DNA from: Curvularia sp. ZM96
Lineage: Eukaryota > Ascomycota > Dothideomycetes > Pleosporales > Pleosporaceae
NCBI GenBank assembly: GCA_022457065.1
Contig: JAJGBQ010000001.1
Coordinates: 6,138,001-6,202,000, forward strand
Reading direction: 5' to 3'
Length of the DNA stretch: 64,000 nt
The translations under genes were made by a program, and so were the position numbers. This document shows, in pieces, positions 23,326-33,389 of the stretch (position 1 is the first letter of the stretch; every line of letters starts with the position of its first letter). Under the pieces are notes generated by a model. It made no database searches and was not told where the DNA came from. It worked only from the letters and a program-made list of their open reading frames with translations.

Positions 23326-24316
23326 TTAAAAATTCTCAGAACGCGTTGCTTTCAACTGTGCTTCGGCCTTTTGAGCGGCCGCACGGCGCGGCCGCGCATT
23401 CTCCTTTCCGCTTGGTGGCGCGCGGACGGCGGGGGCAGGGGCAGGGGCAGGAGCGGCGGCGGTGGCGGAGGAGGTGGTGGTGGTAGTGGTGGTGGTGGTG
23501 GAGGTGGAGGTGGAGGAGGAGGCGCCGGCGGCAGCTTCTTCAAAAACGACAAAATCTTTTCGCTGCGTTAAAGTTATTAATGCCATTCGAGTTTGCTAAT
23601 TCTCAAAATCCTGTGCTGTGAGTTTCACAATAATATTGTGAAGATCTGAAGACAGTGTTTACGGGTGCTGGATTTGGCTTAAGAAGATATAGAGAGGCCT
23701 GAGAGCACATCTCGGATAGATCTGGTGTTCTTTCTTGCCTCTCGTTGTTGTTCTTTAAATAGTGGCAATTGTAGTGTAACAAGAGTTGGGTGATCGCGCG
23801 GTGGGTAACGTATAGGAGGCACTGCTTACCCGTCGCTTTGGTGCCGGAGCACCAGTCTGCCGCGCCCTCTTTGGGGCGGGAGGCGCCGCAGCAACCTCTT
23901 GGTCTTCTTCTCCTTCTTCTCCTTCTTCTCCTTCTTCTCCTTCTTCTCCTTCTTCTCCTTCTTCTCCTTCTTCTCCTTCTTCTCCTTCTTCTCCTTCTTC
24001 TCCTTCTTCTCCTTCTTGTTGTTGTTCTGCTGTATTAGTTAGCGAGATGTTGCCATATGATGATACCGTCTTCGAATAGTTCGTTCCCATCACTTGATGA
24101 TGCCAGCGTTATACCAAGGACGGTACTACACTTAGCAGGTATGGAATTCGATATCGCTTGGGGTGAAGACGCCTTCGACATCCGAAACCGCGTAGCTTCG
24201 TTGGCTAAAGGGTAATTCAAGCGTGCTCGGTGTATCTCTAGCCCCATAATGGCTCCACCGCAAGGGGTACGATGCAAGATTTGAGAACCTACCGGAGTCT
24301 TGCCCCATGGGCTCAT
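23326..24316 (-). CDS. Low-complexity acidic/basic protein of unknown function
   Basis: Model with exons 24067-24316, 23830-24029 and 23326-23562 (228 aa, phases consistent). The product has an N-terminal part with RLNYPLANEATRFRMSKASS, then about twelve GEE repeats encoded by a minisatellite, DQEVAAAPPAPKRARQTGAP, KDFVVFEEAAAGA, a Ser/Thr-rich linker, and the tail GKENARPRRAAAQKAEAQLK. The second intron (23563-23829, 267 nt) is long for this genome but is supported by the degenerate copy, in which the equivalent segments are fused. The first intron (37 nt) is very short, so the N-terminal exon is uncertain. Charge pattern suggests a nuclear protein; I recognise no domain. Confidence 0.4.
23470..23525. 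repeat. GGT/GGA trinucleotide-rich tract
   Basis: Plus-strand GGTGGTGG and GGAGGTGG runs that encode the Ser/Thr-rich linker of the minus-strand gene. Imperfect microsatellite. Confidence 0.7.
23902..24017. repeat. 9-bp minisatellite (TTCTTCTCC)n, coding for GEE repeats
   Basis: About twelve to thirteen uninterrupted copies of a 9-bp unit on the plus strand; read on the minus strand it encodes Gly-Glu-Glu repeats. The copies are near-perfect, so length variation between strains is expected. Confidence 0.9.
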
Positions 24317-24980
24317 CCTTGCCCGAAGGCACTCCAGAGTCTTTCTTGACTGGAAGATGCCATGTCAGTACCACTAGCAACCATGATTCCTTTGTAGGCG
24401 AGTGTATGTAGCGAAATGGGGATATCGATCAATGCATCAATGCATCAATGCACAATTGCATTCGAGTTGGGAGTAGATGAGTTTACATACGGCACGCAGC
24501 CCAGTCTTCGGGCTCGGACGTGAGCCCAGAGACCCGGGCGGGGGCGAGGATGCTGGCGGCAGGCGTCGTCGTCGCTGTGAAACTACTACACACATCATGT
24601 CAGTCATTTCAGTCACATCACAACTCGTGGCAGCATGTCGAATTTCTCACCTCATGTTTGCTGAAGAAACATGAGATGGAAGCTCCGAAATTCGAATGTT
24701 GATGCACTCGCACGTACCTCGCTTGCCCAGGGTGGAAGGCACGACTGCGAGGAAGGCACGGCTGTGAAGCTGCAAAGAGGCACGTGACGTAAACACTGGA
24801 TGTTCAACTTGCTTGAATTGCCGCCTCGATAATGTACATAGAGTGGGATTCATGATGTGATGGCAATCCATAGATACATTTCAACCTTGCTAGACCTTGA
24901 TAATACTGGAAGGGGAGAAGAGAAAAGAGATGAGAAGAGGAGTTGACCATCAGGAACGAAACGATTAAGCATATCTCAGC
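24317..24980. other. Intergenic with short direct repeats
   Basis: 664 bp between the two genes of the intact module. It contains three adjacent copies of ATCAATGC at 24428-24451. A GC-rich patch near 24520-24560 breaks the AT-rich background. No gene is supported. Confidence 0.45.
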
Positions 24981-26351
24981 TTAGAAAGGCAGCTTGCGAG
25001 CAGCCTCCATCCTCGCTTTGAAGCTCAACCAGTTTGCGTCCGTCTTGTCCAGCTGGTAATGAATCTGAGCCTCGATTGCTTCGTTCCAGCGGTGTGCATA
25101 TTGGATGATTGAGACACTGGTGCCAATTCTCATATGGGGGTTCAAGATTAGCATCGTGAGGCGCTCGTATGTGAGGAAGGTTCCTAATTTTGGGTACTTG
25201 GCCTTGTAATCCCAAATCTTGTTGCCGTCATACCTGAAAGGCACTGGGTGAGGATTCTTCAGGGGTTTGCAATTGGTCACTAGATGGTTGCTGAACTGCC
25301 AGATCCAGCACCCCAAGTGTTGGTCTGGAATGTTGTATCCAAGCAGGCGCCTTCGATGCAGATTTACCAAGCACCATAGAAACACTTCTAGCGGCAAGTC
25401 TTCCACAGGAAAGCCCATCTCGATCGCCATGGCTTTGATGTCGAAGCTATTATTGTTAGTCAATCTCAAATAAGCCTATATGAATGTAGTGACTTACTTG
25501 CGGTAGAAACCGATATGCCATGCTGGTTCTTTTCCCATGTCGGCATCAAGGAAAAACCACATAACATCGTAGGGCATGACCAAGCTTTTTCTTGTGTGGT
25601 TCTGCACAGGAAGACATCCAAGAACCACTGGTGGGTTTACCGCTTGCCACCCAGTGGACCACCTTGCGTAGATCGGAGGCCGATTCTGGATATTATAGAT
25701 TCGATTGAAACCACTTTTGTCTTTGTTGACAAAAGGGCAAACGATGATCAGACTAGCTCCGTAGGCTCGTGCGACCATGGCGACAGTAGGCTCATCTTTG
25801 AAGACAAGACTGCTGCGATCGGCAGGGTGATAGAGCTCGTGATTCCGGGGGTCTGCTAGGTCTTTCGGATTAAGCTTCTGTGAAGTTGCCTGAACGTCTG
25901 CATTTGTGACGAGTTGACTCTTGTCAGACTTGCTGGGTTGCTTCTGGGCCGCTAGCGCTGCAGCCAGTGCCTTCGTCCAGGTATCGAAATATCGCCATTT
26001 TATCTGAGTCGAGGTCTTGTATTTGAAAGGTACGTCTACAATTCCGAGACAATTTTGGCGGTTGAGATCAAACTCGTCATGAATGATGGGGTTGCTGTTC
26101 CTTTGGAGGCCTTCCGGAGATAGTGGGTGAATGAAATCCCCTTGAGTACTGGATATCTCTTGGTAATGGACGTGCGGTGTTGTCACAACCTTCCCAGAGG
26201 CATTGTTTCTTGTAACTTTCAAGCGATCGAGGCGATAATTGGGCGGTGGTGGCCCATACTTGCGGAAAGCCTCTAGGTGCGCATCCCTTGCCGCGCCACC
26301 GTCCGCCATACCTAGTTTTGGGAAGTCGTCGCTGGGTATGTACAAAACCAT
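24981..26351 (-). CDS. 439-aa protein of unknown function (intact module copy)
   Basis: Exons 25498-26351 and 24981-25446 (51-nt intron, phase 2) encode 439 aa. I chose ATG 26349-26351 (MVLYIPSDDFPKLGMADGGA) because the same Met is present in the degenerate copy and the total is in frame. Upstream coding-like sequence to 26692 could not be joined to it with a valid splice phase. Recognisable blocks are LSPEGLQRNSNPIIHDEFDL, VDVPFKYKTSTQIKWRYFDT, NHELYHPADRSSLVFKDEPT, FNRIYNIQNRPPIYARWSTG and, after the intron, NIPDQHLGCWIWQFSNH. No signal peptide, membrane span or known domain is visible. It is divergent from the 756-aa GIY-YIG-like gene. Confidence 0.6.
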
Positions 26352-27464
26352 GACGAGAAACTCAATCTTGGCTGCCAAGATACGAACTGTGTACAAGAAG
26401 AAGTGAGTGAGGTGTTACGCGCGATTGACGCTCTAGGTAGGGCACTTACTCGATGACCGGTATTGATATCCTGAGTATCAATGTAGAAGTTCCGAGTGTA
26501 TCTCAAGTTCGACTGGTCAGAGTCAAATAAGCAGCTTGGGATATGAAGTGCATACCAAATGCAGGGAGAAGTAAACTCTATACTAAGATGCATAAGGGTT
26601 GTGTCCTTCGTGAAGCCGACAAGAAGATAGAGAACCTCGAATTTACGCAAGGCAACAGTAGATCTTTGTACTCTCGCTCCCCGTTTGCTCACCAGTCACA
26701 TGGTTAACTCCTACGTGAATGAGCCTTTCACCATGACCACGTGTGCGGTGATTTCACCTAGCACATGATCTGATGTCAGGATTCCCATTAATTTGCTATC
26801 TGTATCGATTGTTTGTCAACAGCGGCATTTTCTAATTAGAATGACTTTCGTACGATAGGACCTGTTGGTGAAACCTTCAATGCTTCTTGGCTCCATGTAG
26901 CTGGCCGAAACACTCGGGAGACTGCATGCAGCTCTTTCCAATTAGTTGTGAGCGAAGTAGCGCAGCACGAAGACTACAATAGCTTGCCTGTAGCATACGA
27001 AGCCATGCATACTGCGGTAACAACTAATACGATCATGCCCGGACAAACGCCGCGACCAATGATTGTGATAATGGATGGCGAGATTAAGAGGCAAGCGGAT
27101 AGAAGTTGGTCATGAGCGCGTTTGCGTTTCCGTTTCCGTTTCCATTGGCAGTCACCTGATCATGCTAACGCCTTCACCCGTGCACTTGTGATGTGACTTA
27201 GCCCGGCATATGTATCTACCCACCTGTTTTCGCGCTTCCACCACTCAACCCAGTATCTTCTCTACTCGTTTTTGCACCTAGAAATCCATATTCAACGCGC
27301 TACACAACAGTCTCGAGTTGCGATATCAAGAGGCATTCACTGCACTTCAGAGCGCTAGAAAAGAGCCTTAGCTGCGATACCAAGACGGTTTGGGCACTCC
27401 TCCCTTCACTTTTTCCACACTAACACCCTCAGAAGACAGAGCCACTCCGCCGTTCAAAGCAGCA
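26352..27464. promoter_or_regulatory. Divergent region between the unknown gene and the GIY-YIG-like gene
   Basis: 1.1 kb. Its left part (26400-26692, minus strand) has an open frame opening MSKRGARVQRSTVALRKFEV that might be an extra 5' exon of the 439-aa gene, but frame and donor do not fit. The right part has GTTTCCGTTTCCGTTTCC at 27125-27142 and a TATGTAT-type AT patch near 27210. Both promoters should lie here. Confidence 0.4.
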
Positions 27465-29735
27465 ATGGCCTGGTTTCCTTCGGGCGTTGCCCACACGTTG
27501 CTGGCCGACATACCGGCAGCGACTTGGAACGACTGGGCCGATGGAGGCTCACTGGACATCAACGATGCGCCACATCGGCAGGGACCTAAAATCCACGCAT
27601 GTCAAGTCACCACAGACTTTGAGACAAGAGACGGAATCAAATACAAGAAAGGAATGCAGGGCCAGCTTCTAGAGGTGAATGAGGTGAAAGGGATTGCAAA
27701 GATTTTCATCCAGGGTGTCACTGAAGGCCTAGGGTTCACCAACCGCTGGGTTCCAATGAAGTTCATCGAGAAGGGTAAACCTTGGCAGGCCGACATCAAT
27801 CAATGGCGAATCAAGATGGAGCTCTCTGGTCACGCAAGCTTCGACAAGCGGTACTGGGAATCTGTCTCGCCTCCTGACACAACTGTTCTTGGAAAGACTA
27901 TTACTCGTTTCATCACAGCGCTTCGCGAATCACCTCCAAATTTTGTGAGCCAGAAAGCTGTTGACTATCTCAACAAAGTCAGCATCGCTGCAGTCACTCA
28001 GATCATCATTACGGGAATCAAAGAAGCCGGGCTTTATGGAGTTCTTTCTTCCAACCGTCCATTTTCAGGCCAGGATCTTGTTAACGCCAGCAAGTTCAAG
28101 ATCATAGACAGTAACTCCTCAAACGGCTGTGGAGTGTACGCTAGGTTTCACAAGACTGGTAGCACAGTCATTGGCCGCTGGCAACCCCATTCGTCATATG
28201 TTTACATCGGCAAGACGAACGATTTTGCAGTGCGGAACTTTGCCCACAAGTACACTACATCCAGCTATGGTGATCTAACTAGGAAGGCTGAGATCACTGA
28301 AATGATCGTACTTTGTATGCTTCCAAGCTCTGGGGAAGAAGGGCTGCATTTTCTCGCAGAACAGACGTTTGTTTGCCTCCTGGAGACATATAGAGCAGAA
28401 CTAACCGGCATAAGCTCTTCGCCATCACATCTGTTGAGCTTCTGGCAATCAGCTCGGTACTTTCTGGACTTGGCAGAAGAGGTGTTTCGTATTTCCGGCT
28501 GGCAGGGTTTCCTTCGTCGTGTCGCCACATGCGGCATTCAATACGGCGCAAACTGCAGCTCGCCGCTGACTGAGTACGGTGAAAGAACAGACAAATTGCT
28601 CTACATTCGCACCGACGCAGACATCAAAGACGAAGAAACAGGCTTCGTCGTGCCGATGGCCTTTTACCGACGTTCTGATCCTGCCGTGGTCAACAGGTCT
28701 GGGGGGGCAAGCCGGATTATGACGAAGTTTGTCGACAAAGGCACTTCTAAAGCCAAGGTGGTTTTCACTGCAGGTTTTAACCAGAAGAAAGATTCAAAAG
28801 GGCTTGAAGTACCTCTCCCAGGCTCACCGTTTGAGGTAGTTTTTGAGGTCCGAAAAGACGGAACAAGACATCCCCATGCCTGGGCACGGCTTCCTCAAAT
28901 CAGCCCATTCCGGAATGTGGATCAAGCAAACTCCTGGGCAATTCGCATTGAGTGGCAGCACCCCCTTGGTTCGGGAAAATGGCGGTACAACTACATCCAA
29001 TCTGGCATGTATCATGTCCTGGCCGATACTGGTGTGCCAGGCTCCTTCATCACTTATGCCGCAAGCATTTCCTTTCTGCAATGGCTCACAAACTCCAAAC
29101 CGAATCACAACTGGCCATGGATTCGCAGGCTGGCTGGCTCAGCACGTGTGTTGCAGACGCACTATGACTTTATGGACCAGGTCATAACCTTCCGCAATGC
29201 GACCAACGACATTCACATGCTACCCGGAACTCTGCTTTCTGCCATCGAGGTCGAAGCTCTGATGAACAAGCCAGAATATGGCCTTGAGCGCGTTGGAGGA
29301 ACCTTTGGCGACTTCGACGACCGTCCTGCGCCACGCCGAACACGCTGTGACACGTGCTTCCTGTTTGGTGCAGGCTTGCGGTTAGCGTGGAAGTACAACC
29401 CAAAGTGTCAGTTTCCTGACCCGGGGTGTGTTCAGGACAGTTCCAATAGCAGAGCTTGCACGATGTGCTTATTCTTTGGTCGTCCGTGTTGCTCATGGAC
29501 AGCTGGGATTCCTACCGTACAGCAGCATACTGTTGATGATCTGGCCACCATCCAGAAGTTCCAATCTTTGCTCTTCCGTATGCCCATCAGAGACATCCCA
29601 GAGTATAAGCAGTCATTTACTCAGCAATTGAGAAGCTTCGCGGATCAGTCCATCGTAGAGGACGACGCTAGTGACTGTGAAGACGAGGAAGATGGGGAGT
29701 ATGATGACGACAACTATGGGTACGTCGAAGAATAG
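27465..29735 (+). CDS. 756-aa protein with GIY-YIG-like motif and Cys cluster
   Basis: Single-exon gene; the first ATG is at 27465, about 25 codons into the open frame. Near residues 70-110 there is an SH3/KOW-like segment (KKGMQGQLLEVNEVKGIAKI). Residues 223-280 resemble a GIY-YIG nuclease core: G223-V-Y225, Y247-I-G249 within SSYVYIGKTNDFAVRNFAHK, Arg257, His261, and Glu276/Glu279. The GVY-to-YIG spacing (21 residues) is longer than the usual 10-11. The middle is a large unassigned region. Residues about 628-680 have CDTC, KCQFPDPGC, ACTMC and CC, a likely zinc-binding cluster, followed by a very acidic C-terminus. I know no named family with this layout; nuclease activity is inference. Confidence 0.65.
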   Translation: MAWFPSGVAHTLLADIPAATWNDWADGGSLDINDAPHRQGPKIHACQVTTDFETRDGIKYKKGMQGQLLEVNEVKGIAKIFIQGVTEGLGFTNRWVPMKFIEKGKPWQADINQWRIKMELSGHASFDKRYWESVSPPDTTVLGKTITRFITALRESPPNFVSQKAVDYLNKVSIAAVTQIIITGIKEAGLYGVLSSNRPFSGQDLVNASKFKIIDSNSSNGCGVYARFHKTGSTVIGRWQPHSSYVYIGKTNDFAVRNFAHKYTTSSYGDLTRKAEITEMIVLCMLPSSGEEGLHFLAEQTFVCLLETYRAELTGISSSPSHLLSFWQSARYFLDLAEEVFRISGWQGFLRRVATCGIQYGANCSSPLTEYGERTDKLLYIRTDADIKDEETGFVVPMAFYRRSDPAVVNRSGGASRIMTKFVDKGTSKAKVVFTAGFNQKKDSKGLEVPLPGSPFEVVFEVRKDGTRHPHAWARLPQISPFRNVDQANSWAIRIEWQHPLGSGKWRYNYIQSGMYHVLADTGVPGSFITYAASISFLQWLTNSKPNHNWPWIRRLAGSARVLQTHYDFMDQVITFRNATNDIHMLPGTLLSAIEVEALMNKPEYGLERVGGTFGDFDDRPAPRRTRCDTCFLFGAGLRLAWKYNPKCQFPDPGCVQDSSNSRACTMCLFFGRPCCSWTAGIPTVQQHTVDDLATIQKFQSLLFRMPIRDIPEYKQSFTQQLRSFADQSIVEDDASDCEDEEDGEYDDDNYGYVEE

Positions 29736-30050
29736 GGACGGAGTGAAAACACATAGAAACAAAGGAAGCGGAGTTTGGTGCCGAAGAAGCTTCTCCGTGC
29801 ATGAACAACATAACCATAGTCTTGCTACATACTGTCATGATCCATGAATCACACAATAGTATGTATTTGTCTAGTAACTTTGTTCAAATGCACCCCATGA
29901 AGACATTATACTAATTGACTGCAATCGATGCATTCACTGTTACGTTGTGCCAAGGCACCAAGCTAAGCTGTGTTGTGTATCACGTTGTTTCATTACCATT
30001 ATACACATATGTACCGCTCGTATACAAGTGTAACTGCGTGAAATCGCTCA
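29736..30050. other. Convergent 3' intergenic region
   Basis: 315 bp between the GIY-YIG-like gene and the alkaline phosphatase gene. AT-rich; it should hold two 3' UTRs. Nothing else is seen. Confidence 0.5.
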
Positions 30051-32335
30051 TCATTCCTCAGGAGGCTCTCCACGGCTAAGACCAAAACACTCTGCCATCT
30101 TGAAAAAGATCTCAACACTGTTGTAGGTGCCTTGAAACAGCTCCTGGCAAGGCCCCAACGCATACAATGGAACGTCGCAAAGACTGTGCACGCCTTGGTC
30201 GTTCTCCACAGGAAGTGTTCCGTTGAACAAAATGCCGTCTTTGCCGTCCTTGGGGTTGGCGTAGAAGTCCTCGCTTCCCTTCTCAATCTCGACAGCCGGC
30301 TTTCTGGGGCCATCCTTATTCACCCTGAAGTTTTCGCGACGGTCCGGGGCAGCCAGAACACCTTGGAAAAGCGTGTAGCGAGGATCCCAGTTGCTCGGAA
30401 AGTAACTATCCACATAGGTCAAGTTACCAGTGTTAACGTACTCGGAAAGTCCGGATTTCTCGTAAGTGCCAATTGCTTCGCGCTTCTCACGATCAGTCTT
30501 TTTTGATGCCATATATTTTGTGTCGACCGAGCCCATGACATCAAATCCATGTCCGTGATCGGCGGTGACAAGAATTAGAGTGTCCTTGAGGGAGTTGGTG
30601 GAGTTGAGGTGCTCGATGGTGGCCTTCACTGTATCATCCAACTCTAACAACTCACCCAAAGCTCGGTTATAGTCTAAGACATGAAGCTGCTTGTCTATTT
30701 GCGCCGCTTCTATCATCGCGAAGTATCCTTTGTCGCCGGAGCGGGCCTCGAGGATTTTCAAGGCCTTGAGCGCCATGTCCTTCAACCCGGGTTGGTCAAG
30801 CGCAGGCTTACCATCACCAGTCGGCGAAAGGGTCTGATTCAAATTATCACGGTAGACATTGCGATCGAGCCACTTGGCCATGTTCGACGTTGAAAAGATT
30901 CCCAAGGTCTTTTCCTCATCCGAGGCAGCCAAAAGCGCGGTGCGGTTGTGGACGATTTGATAATCTTTCGCAGCAAATTCTTCATAGTAATTCTTGTCCT
31001 GGTACGTTACCCCACCGAGTGCAGAAGGGTAGAACTGCTCGCCTCCGCCGCCAAAAAGGACGTCGATTGGGGCATGCGTCCAGGTGTAATTCTGCACTCC
31101 GTTGAGAAACGTGTCAACGATAGCTCCGTACTGGCTTCGGGCGCGAGTATGGGAAACCAAAGCCGCAGGCGTAGCATCGGCGATAAAGGCGGTAGAAACA
31201 ATGCCGATATGGCCTCCTGTCAAGCGATGGAAGATCTCTGCAATGGTCTCCACTTTCGGGTCATCGAATGGATTCTTCGAACTGTCCACGTATACGTTCA
31301 ACGCATTAACAGTGCTCTTGTGACCGGTATTGAGAGCTGCGGCGGAGTTGGCAGACTGCCCGTGGTTAGAATTCGCAGAATAACTCGGTAGGGATTTGCA
31401 GAACAACAGAGTAACGATTTCAAAACAACTGGATAAGAATCTCAAACTTACATCGACGATATAGGTGTCCAGGCTGTGGGTCATCTGGTGGCCTAAAATG
31501 GGGAGCTTATCCATCATCATAGTGGACTGGTATTTGCCATTGATTGTCTTGTGGCCAATGAGCCGTGCTGCGGTAATCGTAGCTGTGCTCATCCCGTCTC
31601 CGATGAACAGGATAATGTTCTTTGCCTTTCTCTCTTCGGCGAGATCGCGGACAGTCCAAGTAGCTACAGTTTCACTTCCGTTGTTATACTTCAGTTTTGC
31701 CAAGTACTCCCCGGGCTCATAAATCGCCACGCGTCGATAAGCTTTGGCCGCGACGTCAACGAAAGAGGGCTTGTTCTCATCACGAGCAAACAGATCTGAA
31801 TTGAGGTCAGCCATGGTAAATGAGATGGCAGCTTTGCTTCCCAAAGAGGCGGAACATGTTCTATCTTTCGTTACATACCTTCGAAATATGTAAAATTCCA
31901 CTTCTCCAGCTTGGGCTCCTCCAGTTTAAAGAAGTCGGCCGCAGGCTTCGCTTCTTCGCCTTTTTTTTCGATGGTAAATGTGAAATTTTCGTCCAGAGGC
32001 AAGCCAATGTACTCAGATCCATTCTTAGGCTGATGGACTTCCAATCTAATGTCGAAATATTGCCCGCTCAACATGTCAGCCCTGTTTTCATTGTCAGTAA
32101 ATAATCTTGAGTGCCTTGCAGCATCGGCGCTGCTTCGACGTTCTCGTTCAGCGCTACAACGAAGACTTACTGATCCGGCGGGAAGACGCATCCTAATCTA
32201 CGTCAGCCTTATACACATTCCCACCCCAAAAAACTCACCAAGAGTTGGACAGGCTCCAAGTCTTCGGAACGTCTGCGCAGAGACAGAGCCCACCAAGAGG
32301 GCGGCTGCCACGATCGAGGAGCATTTACACTTCAT
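30051..32335 (-). CDS. Secreted alkaline phosphatase
   Basis: Five exons (32239-32335, 32171-32192, 31879-32081, 31452-31795, 30051-31355) encode 656 aa. A signal peptide (CSSIVAAALLVGSVSA) precedes the fungal N-terminal block FRRLGACPTLGCVFPPDQAD and GQYFDIRLEVHQPKNGSEY. The alkaline phosphatase core has metal ligand motif NIILFIGDGMSTATITAARL, nucleophile Ser in YIVDSANSAAALNTGHKST, and the Asp/His zinc motif TADHGHGFD near the end. NGS/NGT/NRT sites suggest N-glycosylation, and the C-terminus has paired Cys (LCDVPLYALGPC). Exon 2 is only 22 nt. It releases phosphate from extracellular monoesters. A TATAAAA box on the minus strand at about 32417-32423 lies some 80 bp upstream of the ATG. 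Confidence 0.92.
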
Positions 32336-32415
32336 GGCGAACGCGATTGAGAGTTACAATTGAAAAGACTCCCAGCTGTTGCGATGAACCAGCATCTTGG
32401 GAGCTGTACCTGAGA

Positions 32416-32423
32416 CTTTTATA
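32416..32423 (-). promoter_or_regulatory. TATA box of the alkaline phosphatase gene
   Basis: TTATAAAA on the minus strand, about 80 bp upstream of the start codon, in an otherwise mixed sequence. Position and match are good; function is inferred. Confidence 0.55.
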
Positions 32424-33389
32424 AGCTCCAAGCTCCCCTGTGCCGCATAACAGCCATTCGGTCATAGTCTGCATATCAAGCTACCAGGCCTACATTCAAT
32501 CGCCGGGGTGTGCTATTTTGTGGAGAAAATCCATGTCCAGCCGCCCTCGTGCGCTCACGAAGCATTCTTACTGCTCAAGAGAAGAAATCCAGCCCCATGG
32601 GCCCGCGCCCAGTCCAGCGGTTTGGACCACCCCATGAGCTCACGTCACCAATGAACATCCCGACGAGCTGCCTTTTCAGGATAAACACATCAGGTCGAGT
32701 GAGGCCGGATGAAGGTACTCTTGGCATCACGTTGTGGGAGACCGCCATTTGATTGGCCAAATAGTCATCCCATCTGGTATCCCGCGCTGATTTCAGCTTG
32801 GCAAAACAGACTTGGCGCATCGTTGGGAGACGGACCGTATGCCGTGTTCTTCACGTTGCTTGTCATTCGTTAAACTTTCCTGGGAAATGGAAAAGCTTCC
32901 CTAGTCTACATCCCAGGCGGATACAACGCTCGTGGCGAAGGTGGAAAACGATGTGGCTGGGAGCGAATTGACATCTCCGCCGCCTGTCAAACCGACCTTC
33001 TGTGCTGAACATCGATCACGCAAACATCCATCACACTAATCGCTGTTGTGCAGAGTTGATAAATATATTGATCTAAATATCGATCATGTTCGACGACGAC
33101 TGTCGCGTGCCACCCACAGCCCCTCATACCATGCAACCATGCGCTAGGTGCGAAACAACCAATTCCAGAAGTGTGGATACATAAATGGCATGCAGCGGGA
33201 GCCAGGGAGATCTCCAGATCTTGCATCTGAAACAACGATGACGATACCTTCGATTGGTGTTCCATGTCGCTGTCCATCATGGTGCGGTCTTGATCGGCTC
33301 TAGCCTGGCCGTCGACGTCACCACTCAAGACTCTTGTCGGTCATCCATGCTCAGGTACAAAGACACAGCTAGGGTGTTGTATGTGATCA
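32424..33389. promoter_or_regulatory. Divergent region alkaline phosphatase / photolyase-like
   Basis: About 1 kb between divergent genes, no gene seen. It has AT-rich patches (GATAAATATATTGATC near 33057) and GATC-rich stretches. No light- or phosphate-response element is certain. Confidence 0.4.

Noticed and set aside
24428..24451. Three ATCAATGC units as a possible CRISPR-like array or attachment site
   Set aside because: Units are adjacent without spacers and only 8 bp; a simple tandem repeat in a eukaryotic genome.
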